64,000 nt of DNA from Evernia prunastri (lineage: Eukaryota > Ascomycota > Lecanoromycetes > Lecanorales > Parmeliaceae): assembly GCA_003184365.1 (NCBI GenBank), contig NKYR01000015.1, positions 186,001 to 250,000 on the forward strand, given 5' to 3'. The notes under the pieces were generated by a model. The model saw only the letters and a list, made by a program, of their open reading frames with translations, did no database searches and was not told the DNA's origin. This document shows positions 44,057 through 54,426 of this stretch, in pieces (the first letter of the stretch is position 1; each line of letters starts with the position of its first letter). Both the position numbers and the translations under genes were made by a program.

Positions 44057-45754
44057 ATGCCACGTCCAAACCCCAAAGCCAGGCACGTAGTGGTCCTAGG
44101 GTAATCATCTACACTTCATTCAAGCCGTCCGCCTCTGCTCCCAACTACTCGTATTGATATTTTCCCGGGATCTAGAGCAGGCATAACTGGTCTCCAAACA
44201 GCCCTCTATCTCCTCGACGCGGGATATCCAGTCACTATCATTGCCGAGTATGCCCCTGGGGATGAAAGCGCGCATTATACTTCACCATGGTATATTCCCC
44301 TGCCCCAATCGTGCTCGGCCTCCGAGTGGCACCTCACGTAGAGCTCGCCGTTAGGAATCGTGGTTTGATTCTTGTGTAGGGCCGGAGCTCAATGGCGAAG
44401 TCATGCCAAAGCAGACGAGACAGAGTTGCAGGAGTGGGACGCAGAAACGTATAAGGAGTGGATGAATATGGTGCGGATTGGGAAGGGAACGGAGGCTGGG
44501 TTAGGGGTGAGTTGACTTCATTTGGCCCTATATGAATAGTTTTTAGGAGGATTAAAACAATGTGCGAATTTGTCCCGGGACATCAAACGGCGAGGTAGTT
44601 GAGACTGTCGAGCACTAAATATACAGCTTGGTCCGAGCTGATATCCTGTTCCATTAGATCGTCCCGTCTACTCTCTACTGGTTGATAGATAGATATTCAC
44701 TTTTCGCCATTCTCGTAGCTGACTTCAAAACAGGTCCTCTCCAGCCTCTGAGATCAATGCCCAGTTATGGTGGAGCTCAGTTGTGGAGGATTTCGAGTAT
44801 CTACCCGCAAACCAATTGCCTGAAGGCATCCAAACAGCAGTAGCATTTACAACCATCTGCATCAATGTTCCCCGCCATCTCGAGTATCTCTTGTCCTCCA
44901 TCCTCGCCGCTGGGGGGAAGCTTGTCAAAGCTCGGCTGCCGACGGACAAGGGGCTTCCAGGAGCTCTGAAGTCTGCGACCTCTTTGGCGAGAATTCGAGA
45001 ACCGGACGAGGAGATTATTTTCGTGAACGCTAGTGGGCTGGGGGCGAAGGAGCTGGTACCTGATGATACTATGTTCCCTGTGAGAGGACAGACCGTGCTG
45101 GTGAAGAGGGAGGCGAAGTATGCAAAGACGGTGAACGACAACAGGTATATTATTCCACGACCGGCGAGCGGGACAACGATTTTAGGTGGTACTAGAGAGG
45201 TTGGGAACTGGTGAGTATTTGGATGTTCATCTCTCCATGAACATATTTGACTCTGAGTCAGGAGCACCGACGTAAGCACCGCGACTACGCATGCGATTCT
45301 GGAAGGTTGCAAGAGCCTAACCCCTGAGTTATTGGGGACGGATGGATCGTTTGAGGTCCTGAGCGTACGTGTTTTTGGAGCCCATCTTTTCTCGTTTTGA
45401 ACCATACACGAGTCTTGCGATGTGTTTTAGGAGTGTTCGCTTTCTAGACTTGTCCAAACGCTACATATGCCCAAGGCAAGGTAAACTGACCCCGAAATCA
45501 CAATTAAGGTCCAGTGTGGTCTTCGGCCAGCAAGAAAGAACGGTCCGAGAGTAGAGGCCGAGATTGTAGACATGATGTTTACGGTGCACTCATATGGTCA
45601 TGCTGGCGCTGGGTAAGCCAATTCTTCGAGAAAATTACTGTGGAGCTCTGATAAAGACGGCAACAGATATCAAAATGCAATTGGGAGCGCCAGGAAAGTT
45701 GTGCGACTGGTCGAAGGTTTGGAATTGGCAGCGAGCTCGCCGGTGCAGCTTTGA
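44057..45754 (+). CDS. D-amino-acid oxidase (FAD-dependent)
   Basis: Oxidises D-amino acids to keto acids with release of ammonia and hydrogen peroxide. Seven exons, 44057-44100, 44176-44289, 44380-44499, 44734-45210, 45262-45364, 45509-45612 and 45667-45754, give 349 residues, the normal family length. The FAD-binding Rossmann motif is split by intron 1 (HVVVLG then AGITGLQTALYLLDAG). YTSPWAGAQWRSHA follows, then FVNASGLGAKEL, YIIPRPASGTTILGGT, and the substrate Arg in CGLRPARKNGPRVE; the end is HSYGHAGAGYQNAIGSA. Intron 3 is the weak point: I used donor GTTAGG at 44500, but GTGAGT seven nt later is stronger and out of phase. Most fungal oxidases end in a peroxisomal SKL-type signal; this one ends SPVQL, with none. 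Confidence 0.85.
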
Positions 45755-45790
45755 ATAGTTTGTTGACAGAAGGGAAGGTACTGAAGGTGT

Positions 45791-47129
45791 TCAAATTACG
45801 GACACGTCACCCACGACGACTTGATGATCAGAGATGTAAACCCCATCGTCAAATCGATTTGAAAGAACCGCATACCCGTCCACAAGCCACCAGCTCTCCA
45901 AATTGTCTCTCTCAGAACCTTCATTGGCCGAAACTGGGTTGTCCTTGTTCACGAAGATGAAGTCTATCCTTTTGAGGTTTTGTGAATCAAATCCAGTAAA
46001 GGTATTGAAGTCTCCATAGCGTTTGTCCTCAGGGACCATCTTCTGCAGGTCGATCATTGGAGATGTTGAACTGGTCATTTCGTTGTAGGCCTCCTGGCCG
46101 GCTTCACTATTAAAATCGCCTGTAAGAAAAATAGGTGGGCTCTTTCCGTGAAAAAGCTGGTTAGTGAATAGGCGTATCCTGCACATTTGCGAGTCAGCAT
46201 GGCTTCTTTGAGGTAAAGCATCCAAGTTTCAAACCAATTTTTGCGGCTAAAATCTACCAATTGCTTGCGAGACATATATTGTGGCTCAAAGTCAGAAAGA
46301 ATTTGCTCAGAAATGTGCACTCACTGTCCCAGTATTATCTTTGCCGCCTCTAAACGTGACTTGCTACCCTGGTCGTCGAGATGGGTGTTCATAGCCACAA
46401 GGGTCTTGCCGGTGGACCGATGCTGGAATACAGCTATGGTCAAGATCCTGATGGAGGCAGCGTCCCAACTCTTAGAAGGACGGTCTGGCGTTTTACTAAG
46501 CCACTTCGTTCTTTGTGTCTTTAGCTCCTATAAAGGTATCAGAAAGTCAGTATTGTCGCCTCAAAGCAAGGCCCAAGAAATGAGACCGAGCAGAGAGGAC
46601 TTCAACGTTGTCGATGTATTCTGTAAACCAGGTAATGGTTCGTAACGGGGATGATTCGCTGAAAATGTACTTACCCAAATTTCGGGTTTGTACACTGATT
46701 TACAATCTGGCCATCAGTATTACGCATTTGAGGCAGTGTATGGAGCCTCAAGCTATGCTTCGAGGCTGCCAACTCCCATGAGATATTCAAGACTCAAGCT
46801 TTAGTCCAAAAGAGGAGACATGGAGTCCGAGGATACCTACAGATAGGGGAATATTCTCCAGCTTTTAGGCCGTCATCGCGGCCCACACCCACGAAATTCC
46901 ATACATTCTTCTTACTGTTCAAGCCTGAAAGGATATCGATCAACTGCTGGTGCAAGACTTCCTGCAAGCAAATGAAGGATTCTGCACAGTGTGCTGTATT
47001 GAAAGAGAGCTCATTAATGAGCCGGGATTTGCGAACATCCCATTTTTCTTCACCTCTGAAAAGCGAGTTAGTGGCGTAACGAATATTGTGAGTCAACAAA
47101 CGGATTGGCAAAGGCTCGTACACCTTCAT
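45791..47129 (-). CDS. Endonuclease/exonuclease/phosphatase-fold protein
   Basis: A DNase I-like (EEP) hydrolase of the fungal type often annotated as an endonuclease/exonuclease/phosphatase family protein; the substrate is unknown. Four minus-strand exons, 47129-46841, 46694-46675 (20 nt), 46527-46325 and 46178-45791, give 299 residues. Key elements: LTHNIRYAT with the first Asn, FICLQEVLHQQ (metal Glu), GEYSP, then ILYKPEIW formed through the micro-exon, MNTHLDDQG, FLTGDFNSEAG (catalytic Asp and Asn), YGDFNTFTGF, RIDFIFVN and VYISDHQVVVGDV (catalytic Asp-His). All three introns are 146-147 nt, about three times the local norm, and the last carries the shared 3' module. It converges with D-amino-acid oxidase (36 nt between stops). 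Confidence 0.88.
46179..46324 (-). repeat. Introner-like intron, copy B
   Basis: A 146-nt intron (donor GTGAGT) ending in ATGCTGACTCGCAAATGTGC-AG. It matches the intron at 11857-11967 over its 3' third and more weakly the one at 60640-60775. In all three the branch site lies in the same module. Confidence 0.5.
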
Positions 47130-47365
47130 TATGCCAAAGAGTGAAGAATCAGAGAGACGGAGAGAGCTGATTAACTTGCTCGACTTGTACAAGCAAGTAC
47201 GGAAGGAGTGAAGCGTTAGGGTTTCAAATGGTATTGCTATTGGAGCCCCCACCAACAAAGCAAAGTCAACACATATTTCGCCTCTCACGCGACATTTATA
47301 TTATTGTAGATGTGAACGAGTCTCATACTAAAATATTTTGATCCAAGGCCGGCAAATCATCAATC
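47130..47365. promoter_or_regulatory. Shared upstream region of the EEP and EBP1-like genes
   Basis: 236 nt between divergent start codons. Confidence 0.6.
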
Positions 47366-48847
47366 ATGGCAGATGATGCGGCGGCTGGTATGTAATTTTA
47401 ACTGCAGCCTCATTCCTTTGCCTGTTGTTTTTGCTGGCTGACGAGTAGTAACTTCGAAGATTACACGCTGAACAATCCGGATACTCTGACGAAATATAAA
47501 ACAGCAGCTCAGATTTCCCACAAAGTGTTGGAAGCCGTTACTGGTAATGAGTCCTTGCCAACGGTCGTCTAATATCTGTGTTAATCATGAGCAAGGATGG
47601 TGTCTTGAGGGAGAAAAAATTCTATCCATATGCGAACGCGGAGATAAGTTGTTGGCGGAAGAAGTTGGCAAGGTCTACAAAGGAAAGAAAATCTCAAAGG
47701 GTTATAGAGAACCAATCGCATGACGATGGATGTTTGCTGATGTGACACCGTTTAGGAATATCTCATCCTACGACTGTTTCTCCCAGCTCTTACATAACTC
47801 CATATACTCCGCTTTCTACAGATGCCGAAGAAGCGCCTACATCACTCAAAGCCAACGAGGCGGTCAAGATCCAATTGGGAGCTCAAATAGACGGCCTGGG
47901 CACCATCGTATGCGACACCATCATTGTTTCAGGAGAGCCCAATAAGGATGACAAATTGTCTGGCCGGGAAGCTGATCTGTTACTTGCTACCCATTACGCG
48001 AACGAGCTTCTACTAAGGCTCATGATACCTCCTGGTCTTCTAGCATCTGGGACAGATGAGGAGAAAAAGAAAGCAGCCTCGGAAAAGCCCATCACGCAAT
48101 CGAAGATGACACACCTTCTCGAAAAAGTGGTCAAAAGTTACGGTTGCAATCTGGTTGAAGGGACCACGTCTTGGCTTTTTGAGCGGAATGAGATCGAGGG
48201 CAAAAAGAAGATTGTGCTCTCTCCTCCATCGGACGGCGGCAAAGGCGAAGGGGTTCCCGAGATTGGGGACGTCTGGGGCGTGGAAATGGGGGTCAGTTTG
48301 GGTACCGGCAAGATAAAGACATTGGAGAATCGTCCTACCTTGCACCGAAGGACCACAATCACTTACCAACTCAAAAGACCAAGTTCTAGGCAAACGCTCT
48401 CGGAGATTGTAAAGAAGTTTGGGACTTTTCCCTTCAGCTTAAGGCAGCTTGAGGATGAAAGAGCGGCGAAGGTGGGCGTCGTAGAGTGTGTTCGCTCAAA
48501 TGTTCTCCGACAATATGAGGTCGTAGCCGACAAGGACTCCGCCCCTGTCGCAAGACTTCTGACAACCATTGGTAAGTTTTAGGCGGACATGTAAGTGTGC
48601 CAGGATTGATAAGCTACCCAAGCCAGCCATCACAAAGAATGGGGTCGTCCGTTTGAGCGCACCACCAGCCCCAAACTTGGAACAGTACAAGACCGAGAAG
48701 AAAATCACTGACGAAGAGATCCTAGAGATCCTTGAGCAGCCTGTGGCAAGATCGACAGGGGCAAAGGGGAAGAACAAGAAGAAGAAGAAGAAGCCGGCCA
48801 AGAAAGCAACAGAGGAAGAAGACGAGGACTCTAGCGACGAAGACTGA
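47366..48847 (+). CDS. EBP1/PA2G4-like M24 peptidase homologue (curved DNA-binding protein Cdb4 type)
   Basis: A methionine-aminopeptidase-fold protein without peptidase activity in known relatives (human PA2G4/EBP1, fission yeast Cdb4), linked to ribosome biogenesis and nucleic-acid binding. Exons 47366-47387, 47460-47543, 47596-47700, 47756-48571 and 48627-48847 (introns of 52-72 nt) give 415 residues. The start reads MADDAAADYTLNNPDTLTKY, then HKVLEAVTG, GEKILSICERGD, ISHPTTVSPSSY. The pita-bread core has KIQLGAQIDGLGTIVCDT, LLLATHYANELLLRLM, LVEGTTSWLFERN and FGTFPFSLRQLEDERA. The C-terminus is Lys-rich (KNKKKKKKPAKK) and then acidic (EEEDEDSSDED), as in EBP1 orthologues. The first intron acceptor is set by the reading of DYTLNN. 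Confidence 0.93.
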
Positions 48848-49631
48848 TGGGATACTGATCATCGAAAGCCTAGCATCTGGCGAGCAGGTCAATGGGTAGC
48901 TGATTCATCGGTCTGGAAGTTGAGTGGGTAGATATTCCCCACCCGCAATCAAAGGACACGACAGGCAGCATGACACAAGGGGTATCTTGTTTTCCAGCGG
49001 CTCGGTAGGAGATTTGAATTATCCTCCCAGGCCCGATTACCCATTATTCTTACCTATTTGCCAAGGTGCAGGTAACAGATACCTTCGAAGCAGATGAATT
49101 CAGTTTCATCTCACTTTCGACCTCCCTGCCACAGCCATAACTTAGCACCTGCGTAGTAGTGAATCCCGATACAAGCTCTTAGTAGAACAAACGTCCACTG
49201 GTGGTCTGCAACGGAAAAGCCTACCCCCTTTTTGGTTACAGAGCAGATTGGTGGCAAACTCGACTCTAAAACTTCATCCCCCTAGAGTACTCTTATTGTG
49301 AATCTTTACATTATCATCAATCACATTTTTATAACATAAGTATTCTCATACGTACATAAGGTACATATTGGTATGGTAGAAGAGCGGATTTAGGGAACAC
49401 CTCTGAGGATTGATCCCTTGATACCTGCCGAAGTGAGCGGCTCCCCGAACATCAATAATCTCAGACACCACGCGCATGACACCGCGATATCTCCCCCAAG
49501 ATCAGCTGTCTATCTGACAAGGGTTGCGGTCTTGAGTGTTTGTCGGCTTCAAAAACTCCTTGTGTGTTCGTTTTGTGCTAACACTCCATAGGTTGTCATT
49601 CTATTACCCGCCAAATCGATCACCTTCTCAA
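48848..49631. other. Intergenic region
   Basis: 784 nt upstream of the PHD-finger gene, with no gene seen. The frame of the next gene is open to 49536, without family support. Confidence 0.5.
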
Positions 49632-52600
49632 ATGGCCTCGTCAAGGCACTTGCGGAGGTCTCGATTGTCAAGCCCATCGCACTCTGCTACACGACACAAT
49701 GTGCAGGTGAAAACCGAAACTCATGTAGGTGAATTGAATGGAGATATGGTGGGGGAATGGGATGAGCCACCTCTACGAGCACCAGCACCTAGCTTTGAAG
49801 ACTACAAAGGGCTAGAACGGCATGGTGTGCTGGAGCATATGGCCCCTCTAGGAACCTTCCCAGGTCACAAGGTCAAAGCGAGACTGAAGCACCACGAGCC
49901 TACGCGGAGGATAGCAAATCTGAAGAACGGGGAAGCAAGAGGTGCAAGGGACGAGGTGAACACCCCAGAACCGGTACCACCCGTTGGGACAAGACGCTCT
50001 GAGCCCCGCAAACCCGAAGAAAGGCTCGGGAAGGTCTCATCATCTCGGGAAACAGACCAAGATATCGACTACAACCCAAAAGGTAGCGCAAAGATTACGA
50101 CGACTAAGGCAGCTTCAACACAAGCGGCACCTCTCGGAACAACAATCTCACGCACTGGTGTCGGGCAAACGCGGTTACAGCAAATAGTGGAATCAGCTAT
50201 CGACCGATCACGGGAGCTGGGAGATCCTGCGCTTGGTATCGCTTTGAAGCAGCTGTATGAGGAAAGCCTGCGCAACAGTGTCGTAGCCGACCTACTTGAA
50301 GCTGTGCTCTCCCAGAAGCCGACATCGCAACAAACCGCTGAATTTCAGAGCTATATCAAAGCCGCGAGGAAGCAAATCAGAGCTACAGATGATTCAGCGA
50401 AGCATTTCAAACATTCAACCTCAAAATCAATTTCGAAGTCTCCAACTGCCAAGAGTGCTAGAGTGGGTGTCACACGCCACTCTGGTACCCCAAAGGACCG
50501 AGTCAGCGCGCCGGGACTCAACAATCATCTTCTCAATTCCAATAATCGATCTTCAAACCCGAAACCGACCAGCATGGACGTGAATGGGACGCCGTCTAAA
50601 GAAGAGCGCCCCTCGAAACGAATAAAGCGTTCGAAGAGTGCATCTAGTGACTCGTCTCTCTCGTCATTAGATTCTGCTGTCGAAGACTTCGCTCCCCCTA
50701 TTGAATCATCACTTCCCAACGAAGCTAGCTCTAGCACTCATCAAGGACTGAACCAAGTCAAGCAGAAACCCACGATGGGACCAAGATTAGGATCGTTCTC
50801 TACCCGACCAATTGATCCATCGGTTAGGAAGCCCGTCACCCAAGCTAGCCATCTAACGCCCGAAGAGATGAGTGCAAAGCGTAAAGAGAAATTGATGCAG
50901 AATTATCAAGACTACGTGGTTGGACACAGCAAGGTGCGAGCCGACCCAAATCCAACAAGGCAGTCGCACTCGACTCCTACCCTTGCCGTGCTGTCGGCGG
51001 AAGCACAGCAAGCACGGTTACGGAATGGTGGCACCCAAAGGAGTAGAAGAGATGAGCCGGATTACCTCGACTCACCAAGTTCTTCCGCTTACGGCGAACT
51101 TCTCATTCCACCGCCGCCAGGTGCTTCTAGAGGGGCTACTCCAAGTCAATTAGGTCGTCCATCAAAGGCGGTCAAAAAAGCTGCCCGAGTCAAGATGTCG
51201 TAAGTACTAGAAATTCCAGCTGATGTCTATTGTCTGTAAAGTCCTAAAATCCTATTGTTCTGCGCTGAAACACATTGGAAATGTTTATGGATGATTCTAT
51301 TGTCACATTCTGATTATGTTGTTTCGCAACACCAAACCCCTCTTCCCCTCCTTCTGTCTTTCAAATGTTACACTTCTATTTCAACGCAAACCTTTTCACC
51401 TCACCTGGTGCTTCGTCAATCATACACACCACGTAATTTTTTCCACTGTTCTATTTCAGCAATCTGCGCTGGCCGCAGCATCTTCCTTTTCTTTGCTCCA
51501 TTAGCAATCACGCTTCCAATCTTATTCTCAGAGATCGCATGCTTCAATTGAACATGACACTCAAACGAAAGGCGACTGACGCTGGACCGTCTGCTAGTCC
51601 TCTTAAAAAGCGCAACGCTGTTACCGCTGGAATCGGTCGCGCAGCAGAGCCAGAGAGCAACGGCATCGGGTTCGGCTATTATGGTCGCACTGATGACAGA
51701 GAAGATGTAAGAAAACCCATTCCTCCACCCCTTTGGTCATCATGGCCTGTTTCGTAAACTCAATCCACATCGTACGACACCTTCACCATGTACGTGTTTT
51801 AGCTCAGGATCAACGGCTAATCTTCACCTAGAAACAAAACTCGGATGTCTGCACATCTTGTGGTGGCCCTGGTGAACTGGTCTGCTGTGAAGGATGCTGG
51901 CGCGCCTTCCACCACTCGTGCTGGGACCCTCCCCACGGCAAAGAAAACCTTCCAGAGGGCGATTTCTACTGTTACAGATGCCGCGATCGCCGCAATATAT
52001 CACCGAACGCAACACCAGCCGGAGCTTTGGGTGGGCTGTTTGGCGATCTTGTGAAGACAAATCCTGTAGCTTTCAACCTTTCCGGTTCTGTCAGAGACTA
52101 CTTTGAAGGGGTAAAAACTGGCGAGGAGGGCGAGTACGAGGAGACTAGCACCGTCAAGGCAAACAAGTAAGAACATGTCTCTCATGCAAGATGTGCACTG
52201 GCATGGATTACCTGACCATCATGCAGGGCACGTGCTGGATACGAAGAAGTCGCCAACAACTTCAAGCTTCGAGATAATAAAGACAACACAGTCATTTGTT
52301 TTCGTTGTGGCAAGTCTGCTCTGGACCACAACGAGCTCATCGCATGCGACTACTGCAATCTATCCTGGCACCTAGATTGCATCGATCCTCCGCTTGCTGC
52401 TCCACCAGTGCGGCGCAATAATGGTCGACCTCGCTTTACATGGATGTGTCCTAATCACGTCGAAAACGAGCTATCAGGCCTCGACCTTTCTCTTGTCAAA
52501 GGCTCCAATCAAGTTCAACCAGATAGTAGCCGCTTTTACAAAATCCGTCGCCCCAAGAGAGCGTTTGTTGTCACCCCTGCCGTACGTCGTGGCCTGAAGA

Positions 52601-53201
52601 ACAATGGTCTCATCGAGATCGAGCTTGATGTCAGTGAGGAGGAGACCAGAATTGAAAAAAATGAGAAGGGCAAGGTTATCTATCGTTACCAGGAGAATGG
52701 TATCAAGCTCGACTTCATTCACAAGGCTAAGCTGTGAGTCTGATGGTCCGGTTTCACTAGATCCTACTAATAAAGGTTCAGAGCTCGCGAACAAGCTGCT
52801 CAAGCGAAGCATATGCTTGCACCATTTTCCGCTCGCACTCCAGACGCCGCTCGCGCACCTACCACTAGCAAAGTCACCAAATCACCGCAGGCATCGTTTG
52901 ATAAGCGCCCCTTCTCGGAGCGCAAAGCCGCCCTGAACCTTGCGCAACTGGCTCAGTCTGACGCGACGCTCAATACAGACACGGTCAAGAACCTCATTGG
53001 CACACTCATCGTAAGATTCTAGCCTCTGAAGGTTCGAGATCTGGGCTGACAAGTTTCTCTAACCAGGCTGAGGCACCCACTGGAGTCGAAAGCTTGTACA
53101 AATCTGGAGATGCCGCTATCGCCGCTCCGGGTGAGCAGGAGAAAAGAGATTTGCAAGCATTGATCGACTTAGCTCGTCGCCGCCTCGATTGTAGCTCCTG
53201 A
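49632..53201 (+). CDS. Double PHD-finger protein, Rco1-like (Rpd3S-type histone deacetylase complex)
   Basis: Rco1 and its fission-yeast relatives bring the Rpd3S/Clr6-II deacetylase to transcribed chromatin. Six exons, 49632-51199, 51532-51706, 51832-52166, 52227-52733, 52776-53010 and 53067-53201, give 984 residues. The N-terminal 520 residues are mostly disordered, with the conserved block EPPLRAPAPSFEDYKGLERH and HMAPLGTFPG near the start. PHD 1 is CTSCGGPGELVCCEGC, then FHHSCWDPP and FYCYRC; PHD 2 is CFRCGKSALDHNELIACDYC, then WHLDCIDPP and WMCPNH. Between and after are FRAREQAAQAKH and a helical tail. Intron 1 is 332 nt and rich in pyrimidines; the frame is preserved across it, but a shorter transcript starting at 51539 or 51554 is possible, so two genes cannot be excluded. 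Confidence 0.82.
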
Positions 53202-54426
53202 ATGAAGGTGGTCCTAGGTGTACTATGAAAGCATTTGCCTGGCGTTGTCTCCTTTTGGCTAGACGCATGCATTCAGGGTTGTGATATACCATCAGCCTCA
53301 AGCTCTTTAGACCTTGCTAGCTCATTAGCATTGGTAGCGTGATTGGTGTTTTGTTCACGGCTTCGGCCCATCCCTTCATAGCCCCTGGGACTTCCTAAGG
53401 CTTTCAAGAAAGACCATATCCTATGCCGCAACCTAGCCCGTTGTTCGGTGGCAAGTCATACAGGAAGCCCAAATCAATCTATGCAAGGAACTTATTGAAC
53501 CTAGCATTTCCGAGGCATGGTGGGGACTTGGGTAGAGCAGCAGCACTACCAGCCAGCTTACAATGACCCAACAGAGAACCCGAATTTACGACTTGCATCG
53601 TGATATATCTTGACTTCGATCATCATAAGTCTGTTAAATTGTCACGCCAATTTTTTTCATCTGACCTGCAGCCATGTGTACATCCTGCTGCCTTCTTCCT
53701 ATTTCTCTATATTTAGAAGAACTGCCTACTGCCTTCTACGGGTCAGACTAGCGGAGAGGCATCCTTCCCCCCCCCCTCCCACCCCCCAACCCAATCAAAC
53801 ACCCATCACTACCATTTTTCCTTCGAAAAGGAGCTTGAGATTATCTGCAGCGTCCCACATTGCTTTGCTGAATGTAACAACGGCGTTGTCGAATCTCTTT
53901 GCAGACCTTGGTATCTTCTCGAGCGTATGATCGCTGACGCTGGACCGTCGACTACATCTCTGGGAGATGCCACTGTAGCCAGTGTCTGCCGTGATGTCGA
54001 TGCTGGGGTCAACGTCTGTGAAGTGGACGCTGAAGGCTGGGGTCCTTATATAGCAGAGGTAGGCATGGAATATCTATCGCCGAGTCTAAAGGAAGGGCAG
54101 ATGGGCACTAGAAAGAGGGTGAACAACGCTTGGACGGGCTGATCAAGACGTAGGGCGTTTATATCCGTACGCAAGTCAGCGATGGCGAAGCGTAGAAGCT
54201 AAGTCACGTCCTGGGTTGATCGGCGTATGTTTCGTGAGCTCGGAGCTTGCGAAGATTTTCAGTTAAGCTATGTTCAACGTCGATTTTTGAGATACAGTAA
54301 AAAATGGCTATGCAACATGAAATGAGACCCGAGTACAAGACCATTGACCTCCTATCCATTCAAAGAACATGCCGTAATATCCACAGGGAACGCCGAGCTA
54401 AATCGACAACGCGACAATTGTTCCAT
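53202..54426. other. Intergenic region between convergent genes
   Basis: 1.2 kb between the Rco1-like and PDS5 stops. Contains a C-rich stretch near 53768-53788. Short frames around 53.6-54.1 kb have no family signal. Confidence 0.5.

Noticed and set aside
51565..53950. The phrase GACGCTGGACCGTC occurs near 51575 and again near 53937
   Set aside because: Short match, one in a coding exon and one in intergenic sequence, with no extended similarity; treated as chance.
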